DNA of 64,000 nt from Rhodobacter aestuarii (GTDB taxonomy: Bacteria; Pseudomonadota; Alphaproteobacteria; Rhodobacterales; Rhodobacteraceae), in NCBI RefSeq assembly GCF_900156655.1, contig NZ_FTOG01000006.1:62001-126000 (forward strand). The letters are read 5' to 3'. The notes below the pieces were generated by a model. The model worked only from the letters and a program-made list of their open reading frames with translations, had not been told where the DNA came from and made no database searches. Positions 8,538 through 18,081 of this stretch are shown here, one piece after another. How positions within the stretch are numbered: the stretch's first letter is position 1; the number at the start of each line of letters is the position of its first letter. A program made the translations under genes and the position numbers.

Positions 8538-9536
8538 ATGAAGTTGAAACTGTTTGGTGCCGTTTCTGCTGCGGCGCTGGTCATCGCGGGCGCGGCTTTC
8601 GCCGAATATCCGGAAAAAGAAATCCAAGGCATCATCCAATGGGGTGCTGGTGGGTCGACCGACGCCGTGATGCGCGCCGTAACGCCCCATGCCGAAGAGG
8701 TTCTGGGTGGCAAGGTCGTGATGCAAAACATGACCGGCGGCGTGGGCGCGATTGCGGCCAAATTCACCATGACGCAGAAAGCCGATGGCTACACGCTGCT
8801 GATGGGTGCCGAAAACCCGATGCTTTACAAGGTCATGGGCCTTGGCAATTTCGACTATAACAGCGATTTTGAGCCGGTTGCGCTGCTTGCGCGTGGTGTG
8901 CCGATTCTGGTGGCCCGCCCCGATGCGCCCTACAACACCTTCAAGGAACTGGTCGACTATATGGCCGCCAATCCCGAAGAGGTGAAATTCGGCTCGACCG
9001 GTCCGGGCGGCCTTCCCTCGGTGGTCACCGCGATGCTGGATGCCGAAGTTGATATCTCGGCGACCTTCGTGCCCTACGATGGTGACGGCCCGGCGCTGAC
9101 GGCGCTGCAAGGGGGCGCCATTGACGTGATGCCCGCCGTTCTGGGCGCCGCGCTTGAGGCGATCAAAGCGGAGCGGATCAAGGTCATCGCGCTGGTGGAC
9201 AGCACGCCGAACGAGGCCCTGCCGGGCATCCCGCCGATCACCGAAGACTTCCCGGGCTACGGCAAATACCTGCCGTGGGGTCCGTTCTTCGGCGTCTTCG
9301 TGAAAGCGGGCACGCCGGATGACGTGGTGGCCAAGCTTTCGGCAGCCTATCTGGAAGGCGCGCAAGCGACCGACTTTGTTGAACTGCTGCACAACCGCGC
9401 CTATCTGCCGATCAACCTGAGCGGCGCAGAGGCCAAAGACTATATGGCGAAATGGCAGTCTGTGACTTCGTGGCTGGTCTATGATGCGGGCATCGCCAAG
9501 AAATCCCCGGAAGATTTCGACATTCCGCGCCCCTGA
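8538..9536 (+). CDS. tctC: tripartite tricarboxylate transporter substrate-binding protein (TctC/Bug family)
   Basis: A periplasmic binding protein of 332 residues that delivers a carboxylate to the TctAB permease. The signal peptide is MKLKLFGAVSAAALVIAGAAFA, with cleavage before EYPEKEI. The Bug-family core follows: IIQWGAGGSTDAVMRAVTPH, VVMQNMTGGVGAIAAKF and FGSTGPGGLPSVVTAM. A GGGAGGAG ribosome site precedes the ATG. The ligand (citrate, another di- or tricarboxylate, or an aromatic acid) cannot be read off. It is the first gene of tctCBA; a stem-loop after its stop may raise its mRNA level relative to the permease genes. Confidence 0.9.
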   Translation: MKLKLFGAVSAAALVIAGAAFAEYPEKEIQGIIQWGAGGSTDAVMRAVTPHAEEVLGGKVVMQNMTGGVGAIAAKFTMTQKADGYTLLMGAENPMLYKVMGLGNFDYNSDFEPVALLARGVPILVARPDAPYNTFKELVDYMAANPEEVKFGSTGPGGLPSVVTAMLDAEVDISATFVPYDGDGPALTALQGGAIDVMPAVLGAALEAIKAERIKVIALVDSTPNEALPGIPPITEDFPGYGKYLPWGPFFGVFVKAGTPDDVVAKLSAAYLEGAQATDFVELLHNRAYLPINLSGAEAKDYMAKWQSVTSWLVYDAGIAKKSPEDFDIPRP

Positions 9537-9555
9537 TAGTGCGATAAACCAAATG

Positions 9556-9581
9556 CACCGCCCTCCGAAAAGGGGGCGGTG
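9556..9581 (+). promoter_or_regulatory. intercistronic stem-loop between tctC and tctB
   Basis: CACCGCCC (9556-9563) pairs with GGGCGGTG (9574-9581), with further G-C pairing inside and a weak T-rich tail (TTCTCTT). Between a binding-protein gene and its permease genes such a hairpin usually protects the upstream message or causes partial termination. Strength and effect are inferred. Confidence 0.5.
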
Positions 9582-9602
9582 TTCTCTTGCGAGGAGGCCC
9601 CG

Positions 9603-10115
9603 ATGCACGACCCCAATCGCAGACTGCCCGGCGAGCGGATCTTTTCCGTTCTGATGGTGGCGGTCAGCCTGTTCCTATTCTACACCGCAACGCAAATCTC
9701 GGGCCTTTCGGGGCTGGCAGAACCGGGCAGCTTCCCGATGTTCGCCACCGGCATGATGGTGATCACCTCGACGATCATCACGTTCAAAACGCTGCGGTTG
9801 CCCCATAGTGATGTGCATGGTTGGAAGTCGGTGTTTCCGGGGCTGGTGATTTTGACCATCATCTTGATGGGCTTTTATGCGCTGGCATTGCAGCCGGTGG
9901 GCTTCCTGCCGACCTCTTTCGTGTTCTTGACGATTGCCAATTGGGTGATGGCGCGCGGCAACCCTTTGCGTGCAGCGCTGACCTCTGCGCTTTCGCTCGT
10001 GCTCGTTTATGTCGTGTTCCGCCTCGTCTTCTCGGTGCTGATGCCCGAGGGCATCGTGCCAGAGCGTGAAATCCTCGCCTATATCGGCTCCATTCTTAAC
10101 GGGGGGGTGAAGTGA
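9603..10115 (+). CDS. tctB: tripartite tricarboxylate transporter small membrane subunit (TctB)
   Basis: The small, poorly conserved permease subunit of the TTT family, 170 residues in the inner membrane. ATG 9603 follows a GAGGAGG ribosome site at good spacing; an upstream in-frame start adds eight residues with no support. Four hydrophobic segments are visible: IFSVLMVAVSLFLFYTATQI, MFATGMMVITSTIITF, LVILTIILMGFYALAL with the following loop, and SALSLVLVYVVFRLVFSVLM. Its stop overlaps the tctA start (TGATG), so the two are translationally coupled. Confidence 0.85.
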   Translation: MHDPNRRLPGERIFSVLMVAVSLFLFYTATQISGLSGLAEPGSFPMFATGMMVITSTIITFKTLRLPHSDVHGWKSVFPGLVILTIILMGFYALALQPVGFLPTSFVFLTIANWVMARGNPLRAALTSALSLVLVYVVFRLVFSVLMPEGIVPEREILAYIGSILNGGVK

Positions 10116-11629
10116 TGGATTTCACCCATTTCTTTATGACATGGATCGACCTGCGCCTTTTGGCGCTGGTGGGGGCTGGCACCTTTGCGGGCATCTATAT
10201 TGGCGCGATCCCCGGCCTTTCGGTTACGATGGCGGTGTCGATCCTGATCTCTTTCACCTTCGGCTGGGAGATGTATGACGCGCTCGCGCTGATGATCGGC
10301 ATCTACATGGGCGGCGTTTATGGCGGCTCGCGCACGGCGATCTTGCTCAACATTCCCGGTGCGCCCTCGGCGATTGCCACCGCGCTCGATGGCTACCCCT
10401 TGGCGAAGAAAGGCCTTGCGGGCGAGGCGATCGGCCTTTCCACCACCATGTCGGCCTTGGGCGGGCTGATCGGTATCGCGGTTTTGGGCTTTGCCGCCCC
10501 GGCGGTATCGGAATTTGCGATCCGCTTCCAGCCGCGCGACTACATGCTGCTTGCGATCCTTGGCATTTTGCTGGTGGGGTCGCTTTCTGGCGAAAGCCTG
10601 ATCAAGGGCGTTTTCGCGGGTGCTTTGGGGCTGACCATTGGCTGCGTGGGGCTTGACCCGCTCACCGCACAAGAACGCTTCACCTTCGGCTATATCGAGC
10701 TTTGGGGGGGTATTTCCTTTGTGGCGGTGATGATCGGCCTTTTCGGTGTCTCTGAGGCGCTGATGCAGCTCAAACACATCAACACACCTGCGTTGAAACA
10801 AAAGATCACCCGCGTGATCCCCTCATGGAAATCGGTTCTGAAGTTCCTGCCACTTTCGGTGCAGACCTCGCTTATCGGGGTGATCATCGGTGCGCTGCCG
10901 GGCACGGGGGGCGATATTGCGGCGCTGATGTCTTATGACCACGCCAAGCGCGTCACCAAAAACCCCGAAGTGCCCTTTGGCCAAGGCGCGCGCGCGGGGC
11001 TTGTGGCACCCGAAACCGCGAACAACGCAGCGGTCGGCGGTGCCTTCATCCCCATGCTGACGCTCGGCATTCCGGGGGACTCGGTCACTGCGATCATCAT
11101 TGGCGCCATGTTCATTCATGGCCTGAACCCCGGCCCGATGCTGATGATCGAACGGCCCGAGATGTTCTGGTTCATTCTAGGCGCGCTTGTGCTCGCCACG
11201 GTGTTCATGCTGATCTTCGGCCTCACCGGGATCCGGATCTTCGTGAAGGTGGTTGAACTTCCACGCGCGATGCTGTTCCCGCTGATCCTTCTGCTCTCGA
11301 TCATCGGCGCTTTTGCCGTGAACAACGCGCTGACCGATGTCTATTGGATGCTTGGCTTTGGCGTGCTGGGCTATTTCATGAAGCTTTACGGCTATCAGCT
11401 TGGCCCGGTAATCTTGGGCGTGATCCTGTCGCGGCTGATTGACGACAACTGGCGCCGCGCGATCATTTCAGAGCGCGAAGACCTCGGGCGGCTGTTCCAC
11501 GGCATCTTCACCTCGCCGCTGTCGCTGGTGCTGTTCATGGCGGTGGTGGCGATCTTCTTCACCTCGACGCCGCTCTGGCCGATGTTAAAGAACAAGCTGC
11601 GCAAAGCTGCCGCGAAGAAAGACGCCTAA
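10115..11629 (+). CDS. tctA: tripartite tricarboxylate transporter large permease (TctA)
   Basis: The main permease subunit, 504 residues with about 11-12 membrane spans, which imports the carboxylate bound by TctC using an ion gradient. Family signatures are the two inverted-repeat loops GIYIGAIPGLSVTMAVSI near the N-terminus and GALPGTGGDIAALMSYDHAK mid-protein, plus GIPGAPSAIATALDGYP-like and LGIPGDSVTA motifs. The ATG at 10115 shares its A with the tctB stop; a GTG three bases earlier is an alternative. A strong intrinsic terminator follows, closing the operon. The C-terminus (KNKLRKAAAKKDA) is basic and cytoplasmic. Confidence 0.93.
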   Translation: MDFTHFFMTWIDLRLLALVGAGTFAGIYIGAIPGLSVTMAVSILISFTFGWEMYDALALMIGIYMGGVYGGSRTAILLNIPGAPSAIATALDGYPLAKKGLAGEAIGLSTTMSALGGLIGIAVLGFAAPAVSEFAIRFQPRDYMLLAILGILLVGSLSGESLIKGVFAGALGLTIGCVGLDPLTAQERFTFGYIELWGGISFVAVMIGLFGVSEALMQLKHINTPALKQKITRVIPSWKSVLKFLPLSVQTSLIGVIIGALPGTGGDIAALMSYDHAKRVTKNPEVPFGQGARAGLVAPETANNAAVGGAFIPMLTLGIPGDSVTAIIIGAMFIHGLNPGPMLMIERPEMFWFILGALVLATVFMLIFGLTGIRIFVKVVELPRAMLFPLILLLSIIGAFAVNNALTDVYWMLGFGVLGYFMKLYGYQLGPVILGVILSRLIDDNWRRAIISEREDLGRLFHGIFTSPLSLVLFMAVVAIFFTSTPLWPMLKNKLRKAAAKKDA

Positions 11630-11658
11630 GCGACACGCGCCATTCTAGGAAAAGCCAC

Positions 11659-11693
11659 ACGGGCCCACCGCATGGTTGGGCCCGTTTTCTTTT
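11659..11693 (+). terminator. intrinsic terminator of tctCBA
   Basis: ACGGGCCCA (11659-11667) pairs perfectly with TGGGCCCGT (11677-11685) across a 9-base loop and is followed by TTTTCTTTT, 30 bases after the tctA stop. Confidence 0.85.
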
Positions 11694-11724
11694 GCGTCGT
11701 CCCCTCGCCGCCAACACAGGCAAC

Positions 11725-11753
11725 GAAAAAGGCCGCCCAGACGGGCGGCCTTT
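11725..11753 (-). terminator. intrinsic terminator of rpsD
   Basis: AAAGGCCGCCC (11728-11738) pairs with GGGCGGCCTTT (11743-11753) across a 4-base loop. On the minus strand the stem is followed by TTTTT then CGTTG, 24 bases past the rpsD stop. Confidence 0.85.
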
Positions 11754-11776
11754 CGATTGGAGGGCGAAGAACAGGA

Positions 11777-12397
11777 TCAGTTCTTCGCGTAGAATTCGAC
11801 CACCAGGTTCGGTTCCATTTGCACCGGGTAGGGCACATCGCTGAGGCCCGGGGTGCGCACGAAGGTGGCGGTCATTTTGTTGTGGTCGACTTCGAGGTAA
11901 TCCGGCACGTCGCGCTCGGCCGATTGCACGGCTTCCAGCACGAGGGCGAGTTGCTTCGAACGGTCACGAACGGCGATCACGTCGCCTTCTTTGACGCGGT
12001 ACGACGCGATGTTGACGCGTTTGCCGTTCACGGTCACGTGGCCGTGGTTCACGAATTGACGGGCGGCGAAGACGGTCGGCACGAATTTGGCGCGGTACAC
12101 GATCGCGTCGAGACGGCGCTCGAGCAGACCGATCAGGTTTTCACCGGTGTCGCCCTTCACACGCTCGGCTTCGGCGTAGATGCGGCGGAATTGTTTTTCG
12201 GTCAGATCGCCGTAGTAACCTTTGAGCTTTTGCTTGGCGCGGAGCTGGGTACCGAAGTCGGACAGTTTGCCCTTACGGCGTTGGCCGTGTTGACCCGGGC
12301 CGTATTCGCGTTTGTTGAGCGGCGACTTGGCGCGGCCCCAGATGTTTTCGCCCATGCGGCGGTCGATTTTGTACTTGGCAGCGGTGCGTTTGGTCAT
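11777..12397 (-). CDS. rpsD: 30S ribosomal protein S4
   Basis: Primary 16S rRNA-binding protein of the small subunit, 206 residues, the usual length. The start [21 protein letters not shown] at 12397 is preceded by AAGGAGATCAGC; the longer reading frame upstream is not S4-like. The family core [22 protein letters not shown] is present. The S4 RNA-binding domain covers about 96-160 ([39 protein letters not shown]). It stands alone with its own terminator and is not in the alpha operon, as is usual in alphaproteobacteria. Confidence 0.97.
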   Translation of the reverse strand: MTKRTAAKYKIDRRMGENIWGRAKSPLNKREYGPGQHGQRRKGKLSDFGTQLRAKQKLKGYYGDLTEKQFRRIYAEAERVKGDTGENLIGLLERRLDAIVYRAKFVPTVFAARQFVNHGHVTVNGKRVNIASYRVKEGDVIAVRDRSKQLALVLEAVQSAERDVPDYLEVDHNKMTATFVRTPGLSDVPYPVQMEPNLVVEFYAKN

Positions 12398-12592
12398 CGC
12401 TGATCTCCTTCTTATGTTACGAAGGGCGTTGTCCTTTCCCGCAGCCTTATCCGCAAAGCTTTGGGCGACAGGCTTCCCCTTGCGGGGTCCACCAACACCA
12501 ATGAAAGGCCCGGCAGCTTTCGCCACCGGGATGGGCGGCTTATACAGGGCGCTGGCAGGGAGTCAACGGCTGGGGCGGGGAAACTTACCCGC

Positions 12593-13576
12593 CTAGGGCA
12601 GAATCTCCGCCAAATGGGTCTGACGGCTCAGTTCCGCACCATCGCGGGTCAAGATCACCTCGGCTTTGTATACCCCCGGCGTGAACCCGCCCGCCGGGGC
12701 GCGCTTGCCGCCATAGCGCATGAAGAGCGCCTTCGGTTTCTCGAACACCGTCTGATGGTCAAAGGCAAAGCCCGCGGGCCCAGTGATCCGCAAGGTCAGG
12801 CTGTCCCCCTCGCGGCTGTCAAAGCCATAAGCCCAAACCACCAGCGCGGGTGCGTCGTGGGGGAAAGTCGCGGGGCTTTCGCCACCATCTTTCACCGCCT
12901 CATAATCGGGCGGCGCAGAGGTCAGCCCCGCACGCAAAAGCCCTCCGCCCACATAAGGAACGGGGCTTTGCCATAGGCTATCGCTAGGGGCTGTGGTGCA
13001 ACTGTCCGCGACAGAAGGGAGGAACGGGTCCAGTTCTTCCCCGTCATGGCGCACCGAGAGATGCAGATGTGGGAACTCCGCCAAGCCCGACAGGCCGACC
13101 AACCCCAACGGCGCGCCCGCCGCAACCTCTTGACCCACGGCGACCGAGACCGAGCCTTGCCGCAGGTGGCAATATTGCGTCTGCCAGCCATCGGCATGGT
13201 CGATCACCACCCCATTGCCGCATTCTTTATTGGCGACGCTTTGCCCCGAAAGATACGCGCCATCCGCTTCGCCATCGCGCAAGCCCCGCACCCGGCCCGG
13301 CGCAGCCGCCAGCACCGCAACGCCTACCCGCATCGCCGCACGCGAGGGTAGCGCGAAATCGGTGCCATCGTGGCCATCATAGCTTGCAGTACCGCAACCA
13401 AAGTCGCGCACACCCGGCCCCGGATCGCGGTCGACATAATGCTGGATGTAGCAGGTCTCGCCCAAGGTGCAGTCCACGGGCAATTGCAGGCCAAAAGCCC
13501 GTGCCCCACCGGGCAAAAGTGCCAACCCCAAGACAGCAAAAAGCCCCCGGCCCGGCATACCGGAACGGGGGCGCAT
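12593..13576 (-). CDS. M23-family (LytM) peptidase, secreted
   Basis: A 327-residue periplasmic peptidase with a zinc LytM domain in the middle (about 70-205). The metal ligands are in GHDGTDFALP (HxxxD) and FPHLHLSVRH (HxH), and a further His lies in TQYCHLRQGSV. It probably cuts peptidoglycan cross-bridges or acts as a LytM factor. The N-terminal GLFAVLGLALLPGGARA is a signal peptide. The C-terminal third is beta-rich and unassigned. Starts at 13576, 13558 and 13615 are all possible; 13576 keeps a basic n-region and a G-rich upstream site. It follows clpA by 42 bases, with a terminator-like hairpin lying over its first codons. Confidence 0.82.
   Translation of the reverse strand: MRPRSGMPGRGLFAVLGLALLPGGARAFGLQLPVDCTLGETCYIQHYVDRDPGPGVRDFGCGTASYDGHDGTDFALPSRAAMRVGVAVLAAAPGRVRGLRDGEADGAYLSGQSVANKECGNGVVIDHADGWQTQYCHLRQGSVSVAVGQEVAAGAPLGLVGLSGLAEFPHLHLSVRHDGEELDPFLPSVADSCTTAPSDSLWQSPVPYVGGGLLRAGLTSAPPDYEAVKDGGESPATFPHDAPALVVWAYGFDSREGDSLTLRITGPAGFAFDHQTVFEKPKALFMRYGGKRAPAGGFTPGVYKAEVILTRDGAELSRQTHLAEILP
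13538..13572 (-). terminator. terminator-like hairpin after clpA, inside the start of the M23 gene
   Basis: GCCCCCG (13543-13549) pairs with CGGGGGC (13566-13572), and an inner CCGG/CCGG stem closes a CATA loop; the minus strand continues TTTTTGCTG. It sits 47-76 bases past the clpA stop, where a terminator would be expected. However, it also lies four bases inside the M23 reading frame from ATG 13576, and the alternative ATG 13558 lies in its loop. Confidence 0.55.
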
Positions 13577-13618
13577 TGGGGGGCAAAGGCCCCCGAGAAC
13601 CGGGAGCCCAAGCATCCT

Positions 13619-15937
13619 TTAGTCAGCCGGCAGAAGCCGCGGCTTGGAGCCAGAAATGCGCGGCTTGCCGGGTTCTTCGACGTTGAGAACGATGGCATCG
13701 TCCTTCACGCCCACCTTGACCACGCCGCCTTTCATCAAGCGACCAAACAGCAGTTCTTCGGCGAGCGGCTTTTTGATGTGCTCTTGGATCACGCGGCCCA
13801 GCGGACGCGCGCCCATCTTGTCATCATAGCCCTTCTCGGCCAGCCAATGCGCGGCTTCCGGCGTCAGCTCGATATGCACATTGCGGTCAATCAGCTGCGC
13901 TTCGAGTTGCAGCACGAATTTATCGACCACTTGCAAGATCGTGTCACGCGGCAGCGGCGCGAAGCTGACCACCGCATCGAGACGGTTGCGGAACTCCGGC
14001 GTGAAGGTGCGCTCGATCGCGGCGGTATCCTCGCCCTCGCGGCGCTCGCGGCCAAACCCGATCGCGGCTTTCGCCATATCGGAGGCCCCGGCGTTCGAGG
14101 TCATGATCAAGATCACATTGCGGAAATCCACCTGACGGCCGTTGTGATCGGTCAGCTTGCCGTGGTCCATCACCTGCAGCAGGATATTGAACACATCGGG
14201 GTGGGCTTTCTCGATCTCGTCCAGCAGCAGCACGCAATGCGGATGCTGATCGACGCCATCGGTCAAAAGCCCGCCTTGGTCAAAGCCGACATAGCCCGGA
14301 GGCGCGCCGATCAAACGGGAAACCGCGTGTTTCTCCATGTATTCCGACATGTCGAAGCGCAGCAGTTCCACGCCAAGCGTATTGGCGAGCTGATTGGCCA
14401 CCTCGGTTTTGCCGACGCCGGTGGGGCCCGCAAAGAGGTAGTTGCCAATCGGCTTTTCAGGCTCGCGCAGACCAGCGCGGGAAAGCTTGATCGCCGAGGC
14501 CAGCGCATCGATCGCCTTGTCTTGACCAAAGACCACGCGTTTGAGCGTTTTCTCCAGATCGCGCAGCACTTGGGCATCGTCTTTCGAGACGTTTTTCGGC
14601 GGGATGCGGGCGATCTTGGCAACCACGGCCTCAATCTCTTTCGCACCAAGCGTTTTGCGCCGTTTGCTGTCGGGCAGCAGGTGCTGCGCCGCGCCCGCCT
14701 CGTCGATCACGTCGATCGCTTTATCGGGCAGCTTGCGGTCGTGGATGTAGCGCGCCGAAAGCTCCACCGCCGCCTTGATGGCGTCATTGGTGTAGCGCAC
14801 CTCGTGGTGCTCCTCGAAATAGGGTTTGAGCCCCATGAGGATTTTGATGCTATCGGGCACCGAGGGTTCATTCACGTCGATCTTTTGGAACCGGCGCGAC
14901 AGCGCGCGGTCTTTTTCAAAGTGCTGACGGAACTCTTTGTAAGTGGTGGACCCCATCGTGCGCAGCTTGCCGCCTTGCAGGGCAGGCTTGAGCAGGTTGG
15001 AGGCATCCATCGCCCCGCCCGAGGTCGCACCCGCACCGATCACGGTATGGATCTCGTCGATGAACAAGATCGCATCGGGGTGATCTTCAAGCTCTTTCAC
15101 CACGGCTTTGAGACGTTCCTCAAAGTCACCACGGTAGCGGGTGCCCGCAAGCAGCGCGCCCATATCAAGCGAGTAGATCGTGGCATGCGACAAGATCTCG
15201 GGCGTTTCGCCACGGGTAATCTTGAGCGCCAAACCTTCGGCGATGGCGGTTTTGCCCACGCCCGGATCACCGACCAGAAGCGGGTTGTTTTTGCGGCGGC
15301 GGCACAGCACCTGAATGCAGCGCTCTACCTCTTCGGCGCGACCGATCAGCGGGTCGATATCGCCTTTTTGCGATTTCTGGTTGAGGTTCACGCAGTATTT
15401 GCCAAGCGCGGATTCCTTCGCCTCACCCGGTTGGGCGGCTTCGGATTTCACCTCTTCCTCAGCGCCAATCACCGGGCGCGGCTCGCCGAATTCCGGGTCT
15501 TTGGCGACACCATGGGCGATGAAATTCACCGCATCATAGCGCGTCATATCCTGCTCTTGCAGGAAGAAGGCGGCATTCGATTCCCGCTCGGCGAAGATCG
15601 CGACAAGGACATTGGCCCCCGTCACTTCGGTGCGGCCAGAGCTTTGCACATGGATCGCGGCGCGCTGGATCACCCGCTGGAACGCGGCGGTCGGAACGGC
15701 TTCAGAGCCTTCGACCTCGGTGATCAGCGTCGAGAGATCATCATCGATGAATTCCGTCAAAGTCTGACGCAGCTCATCCAAATCGACACCGCAAGCGCGC
15801 ATTACACGGCTGGCATCGGGTTCATCAAGCAGCGCCAGAAGCAAGTGTTCGAGCGTCGCCAGTTCGTGTTTGCGGGTGTTGGCAAGGGCCAAAGCCGCGT
15901 GAATTGCTTGTTCGAGCGTGGTCGAGAACGAGGGCAT
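13619..15937 (-). CDS. clpA: ATP-dependent Clp protease ATP-binding subunit ClpA
   Basis: Hexameric AAA+ unfoldase that feeds proteins to ClpP, 772 residues. Order: N-domain (1-140, starts [20 protein letters not shown]), AAA1 with Walker A GDPGVGKT (about 225) and Walker [12 protein letters not shown]2 with Walker A GPTGVGKT (about 505) and [12 protein letters not shown], and the ClpP-docking loop IGFGRER (about 625). There is no ClpB/ClpC middle coiled coil, which identifies ClpA. The adaptor gene clpS, often next to clpA, is not adjacent here: the upstream neighbour is the HPP-CBS gene. A GAAAGGAG ribosome site precedes the ATG. Confidence 0.97.
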   Translation of the reverse strand: MPSFSTTLEQAIHAALALANTRKHELATLEHLLLALLDEPDASRVMRACGVDLDELRQTLTEFIDDDLSTLITEVEGSEAVPTAAFQRVIQRAAIHVQSSGRTEVTGANVLVAIFAERESNAAFFLQEQDMTRYDAVNFIAHGVAKDPEFGEPRPVIGAEEEVKSEAAQPGEAKESALGKYCVNLNQKSQKGDIDPLIGRAEEVERCIQVLCRRRKNNPLLVGDPGVGKTAIAEGLALKITRGETPEILSHATIYSLDMGALLAGTRYRGDFEERLKAVVKELEDHPDAILFIDEIHTVIGAGATSGGAMDASNLLKPALQGGKLRTMGSTTYKEFRQHFEKDRALSRRFQKIDVNEPSVPDSIKILMGLKPYFEEHHEVRYTNDAIKAAVELSARYIHDRKLPDKAIDVIDEAGAAQHLLPDSKRRKTLGAKEIEAVVAKIARIPPKNVSKDDAQVLRDLEKTLKRVVFGQDKAIDALASAIKLSRAGLREPEKPIGNYLFAGPTGVGKTEVANQLANTLGVELLRFDMSEYMEKHAVSRLIGAPPGYVGFDQGGLLTDGVDQHPHCVLLLDEIEKAHPDVFNILLQVMDHGKLTDHNGRQVDFRNVILIMTSNAGASDMAKAAIGFGRERREGEDTAAIERTFTPEFRNRLDAVVSFAPLPRDTILQVVDKFVLQLEAQLIDRNVHIELTPEAAHWLAEKGYDDKMGARPLGRVIQEHIKKPLAEELLFGRLMKGGVVKVGVKDDAIVLNVEEPGKPRISGSKPRLLPAD

Positions 15938-16107
15938 CCGGCGCTCCTTTCGTGGGGTATACCGATCCTGGCGTTACAAGGTTAAGTTTCGGTGGATTTT
16001 GTCGCGCTTCAAGCCCTGAACGCTCTTTTTTCTTCTCCGGTCACAAAGCTGTTGCAATTGTGAACAAACGCACCACATTCCGCCCGCCTTTGTGGCGGCG
16101 CTGTGTA

Positions 16108-17247
16108 TCAGGCGTTTTTTTCCTGCGTGCTTTGGGCAAAACCCGGTGCCCGACTGGTCAATGCGGCCACAAGATCAGCGCGCCCCACCATGCCAACGAG
16201 TCGCCCGCCATCCAGCACCGGAACAGGCGGCGCGCCGGGCCGCGCAAAACGCGCGAGCAGGGCCGCGAGCGGCAAATCAGCAGAAACGGGATTGGGCTGC
16301 GGGTCCATAAGCTCGACCGCTTGCGGCTCCATCGCCCGCAAACTGCGCGCCGGCATACCAAAACCGGCCTCCAGCGCATCAATCAAGCGAGACTGATCGA
16401 CAAGGCCAAGCAGGCTGCCCTCACTATCCGCCACGGCCAGCACCCGCAGATGCGCCGCACGCATCCGGGCGATCACCTCGCGCAGCGGCATTTCAGGCCC
16501 CACAGTGACAGCCGGATGCATGATCGCCCGCGCAGGGGTCGTGGCCAAAAGCGCTTGCGCCGAACGCGCGGCCACCGCCTCTGTCAACCGTTCCAGATCG
16601 GCGGGCGCGATATTGGCCGATTGGCGAAATTCCAACAGCACGGCTTCTAGGTCATCTTCATCCAAACCGGTCACCGGGTTTGGTGCATCCGGAACGCGCG
16701 GCAACCGGTTTGGATAGCTTTGCTTGAAGAGCCGGTGCCAGACGAGCGCGATCAGAATCAGCGCCGCCATCAAAGCGCCCACGGGAAACACCGGAAAGAG
16801 CGGATGCACCGGATGCCCGGCCTCCGCCTCCAACACCACAAAAAGCGCAACGCCCGCAGCGGGGGGATGCAACGCGCGCAGCGCCATCATGCCAAGCACC
16901 GCTCCGGCAAGCGCTGCTCCTGCCGCGAAGGGATAGGGCAAGAAGGTGGTGGCCGCCACCGCAGCCTCTGCCGAGATCACCATCCCCATAAACGCCGACC
17001 ACGGCTGCGCGAGCGGCGAATTCGGAATCGCAAAGATCAACACCGAAGAGGAGGCAATGCCCGAAACCAGAAAAATCCCGTTCGCGCGGTCTCCATTCAG
17101 CGCGGTGATGGCAATATCGGCAAGCGCCATCGCCAAACCAACACCAATGGCGGGGCGCAGAATCTCAACCAGAGGTCGGCGCCCCATCGCCGGGCCAAAA
17201 GCACCAAGCGCGCGCAATAAGCGCCGGAGGGGGAAGGATTTGCTCAC
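16108..17247 (-). CDS. HPP-family membrane protein fused to a CBS pair
   Basis: 379 residues starting with GTG three bases after the gloB stop region, so probably translated from the same mRNA as gloB. The N-terminal half (about 15-190) has four to five hydrophobic spans typical of the HPP family, with HPP itself seen in LRALHPPAAGVAL. The C-terminal half is a pair of CBS domains (MHPAVTVGPEMPLREVIARM and MDPQPNPVSADLPLAALLAR), which usually bind adenosine nucleotides. Some HPP proteins are nitrite transporters in plastids and cyanobacteria, but I do not extend that here. A nucleotide-gated transporter is a reasonable inference. Confidence 0.82.
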   Translation of the reverse strand: MSKSFPLRRLLRALGAFGPAMGRRPLVEILRPAIGVGLAMALADIAITALNGDRANGIFLVSGIASSSVLIFAIPNSPLAQPWSAFMGMVISAEAAVAATTFLPYPFAAGAALAGAVLGMMALRALHPPAAGVALFVVLEAEAGHPVHPLFPVFPVGALMAALILIALVWHRLFKQSYPNRLPRVPDAPNPVTGLDEDDLEAVLLEFRQSANIAPADLERLTEAVAARSAQALLATTPARAIMHPAVTVGPEMPLREVIARMRAAHLRVLAVADSEGSLLGLVDQSRLIDALEAGFGMPARSLRAMEPQAVELMDPQPNPVSADLPLAALLARFARPGAPPVPVLDGGRLVGMVGRADLVAALTSRAPGFAQSTQEKNA

Positions 17248-17250
17248 CCC

Positions 17251-18021
17251 TCAGAACCGGTCTTTGCGGGAACGCGCCTCAGTAAAGACGGCCAGCGGGT
17301 CCGCGCTCTCGGGCAAGCCAAGCGCCGCACGCAACGCCGGGTCGGCCCCGCGCAGGAATGGGTTGGTCAGCAGTTCTTCGGACAAAAGCACCGGAAGCGT
17401 GGGCAGGTCATCTTTGCGCAGCGCCTCGCACCGCGCCATACGCTCCAATAGCGCCGGATGATCGGGCTCAAGGCTCAGTGCGAAACGGCCATTTGAAAGC
17501 GTGTATTCATGGCCAGAACAAATCTGCGTTTCGGGCGGCAGCGCCGCCATGCGGGTCAGCGTATCGTGCATCTGCGCGGGGCTACCTTCAAACAGCCGCC
17601 CACAGCCCCAACTCATCAGACCGTCGCCCGAGAACAAAAGACCCGCGCCCGGCAGGTAATAAGCGATATGGCCAAGCGTATGGCCATCGGCCCCGATCAC
17701 CTGCACATCTTCCACCCCAAGGGGCAACACCTCGCCCGGGCGCACAGCGTGATCAAGCGGCGGCAAACGATGCGCATCGGCGGCAGCGCCGATGATCTTC
17801 GCCCCCGTCGCCTGCGCCAAAGCTTCGGCCCCGGCGATGTGATCGTCGTGGTGATGGGTGAGCAAGATGTGATGCAATTGCCAATCTCGCTCCGTCAGTA
17901 CCCGCATCAGCGGCACGGCATCGGGCACATCAACCGCGACCACAGTATCGGTCGCGGTATCGTGCCAAAGATAGGCATAATTGTCGGTCAGGCAGGGAAT
18001 GGTCAGAAGTTCGAGGGTCAT
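17251..18021 (-). CDS. gloB: hydroxyacylglutathione hydrolase (glyoxalase II)
   Basis: Hydrolyses S-lactoylglutathione to lactate and glutathione in methylglyoxal detoxification. 256 residues from ATG 18021 ([21 protein letters not shown]), the normal length. The binuclear metal site is [12 protein letters not shown] (about 54-65), with further ligands in [15 protein letters not shown] and [16 protein letters not shown]. The C-terminal glutathione-binding HAGH domain is present ([15 protein letters not shown]). A divergent methyltransferase starts 60 bases away, so both promoters share a very short region. Confidence 0.95.
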   Translation of the reverse strand: MTLELLTIPCLTDNYAYLWHDTATDTVVAVDVPDAVPLMRVLTERDWQLHHILLTHHHDDHIAGAEALAQATGAKIIGAAADAHRLPPLDHAVRPGEVLPLGVEDVQVIGADGHTLGHIAYYLPGAGLLFSGDGLMSWGCGRLFEGSPAQMHDTLTRMAALPPETQICSGHEYTLSNGRFALSLEPDHPALLERMARCEALRKDDLPTLPVLLSEELLTNPFLRGADPALRAALGLPESADPLAVFTEARSRKDRF

Positions 18022-18081
18022 GGCGTTTTGCGTCTGTTGCGCTATGGTTCCCAAGCTACGCCCAAGAAAGGCAAAACTGCA

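Noticed and set aside
13370-15985. 871-residue open frame on the plus strand opposite clpA
   Set aside because: It mirrors the high-GC codon pattern of clpA, has low-complexity His/Arg/Leu content, no ribosome site and no recognisable domain. The opposite strand is an intact, conserved clpA.
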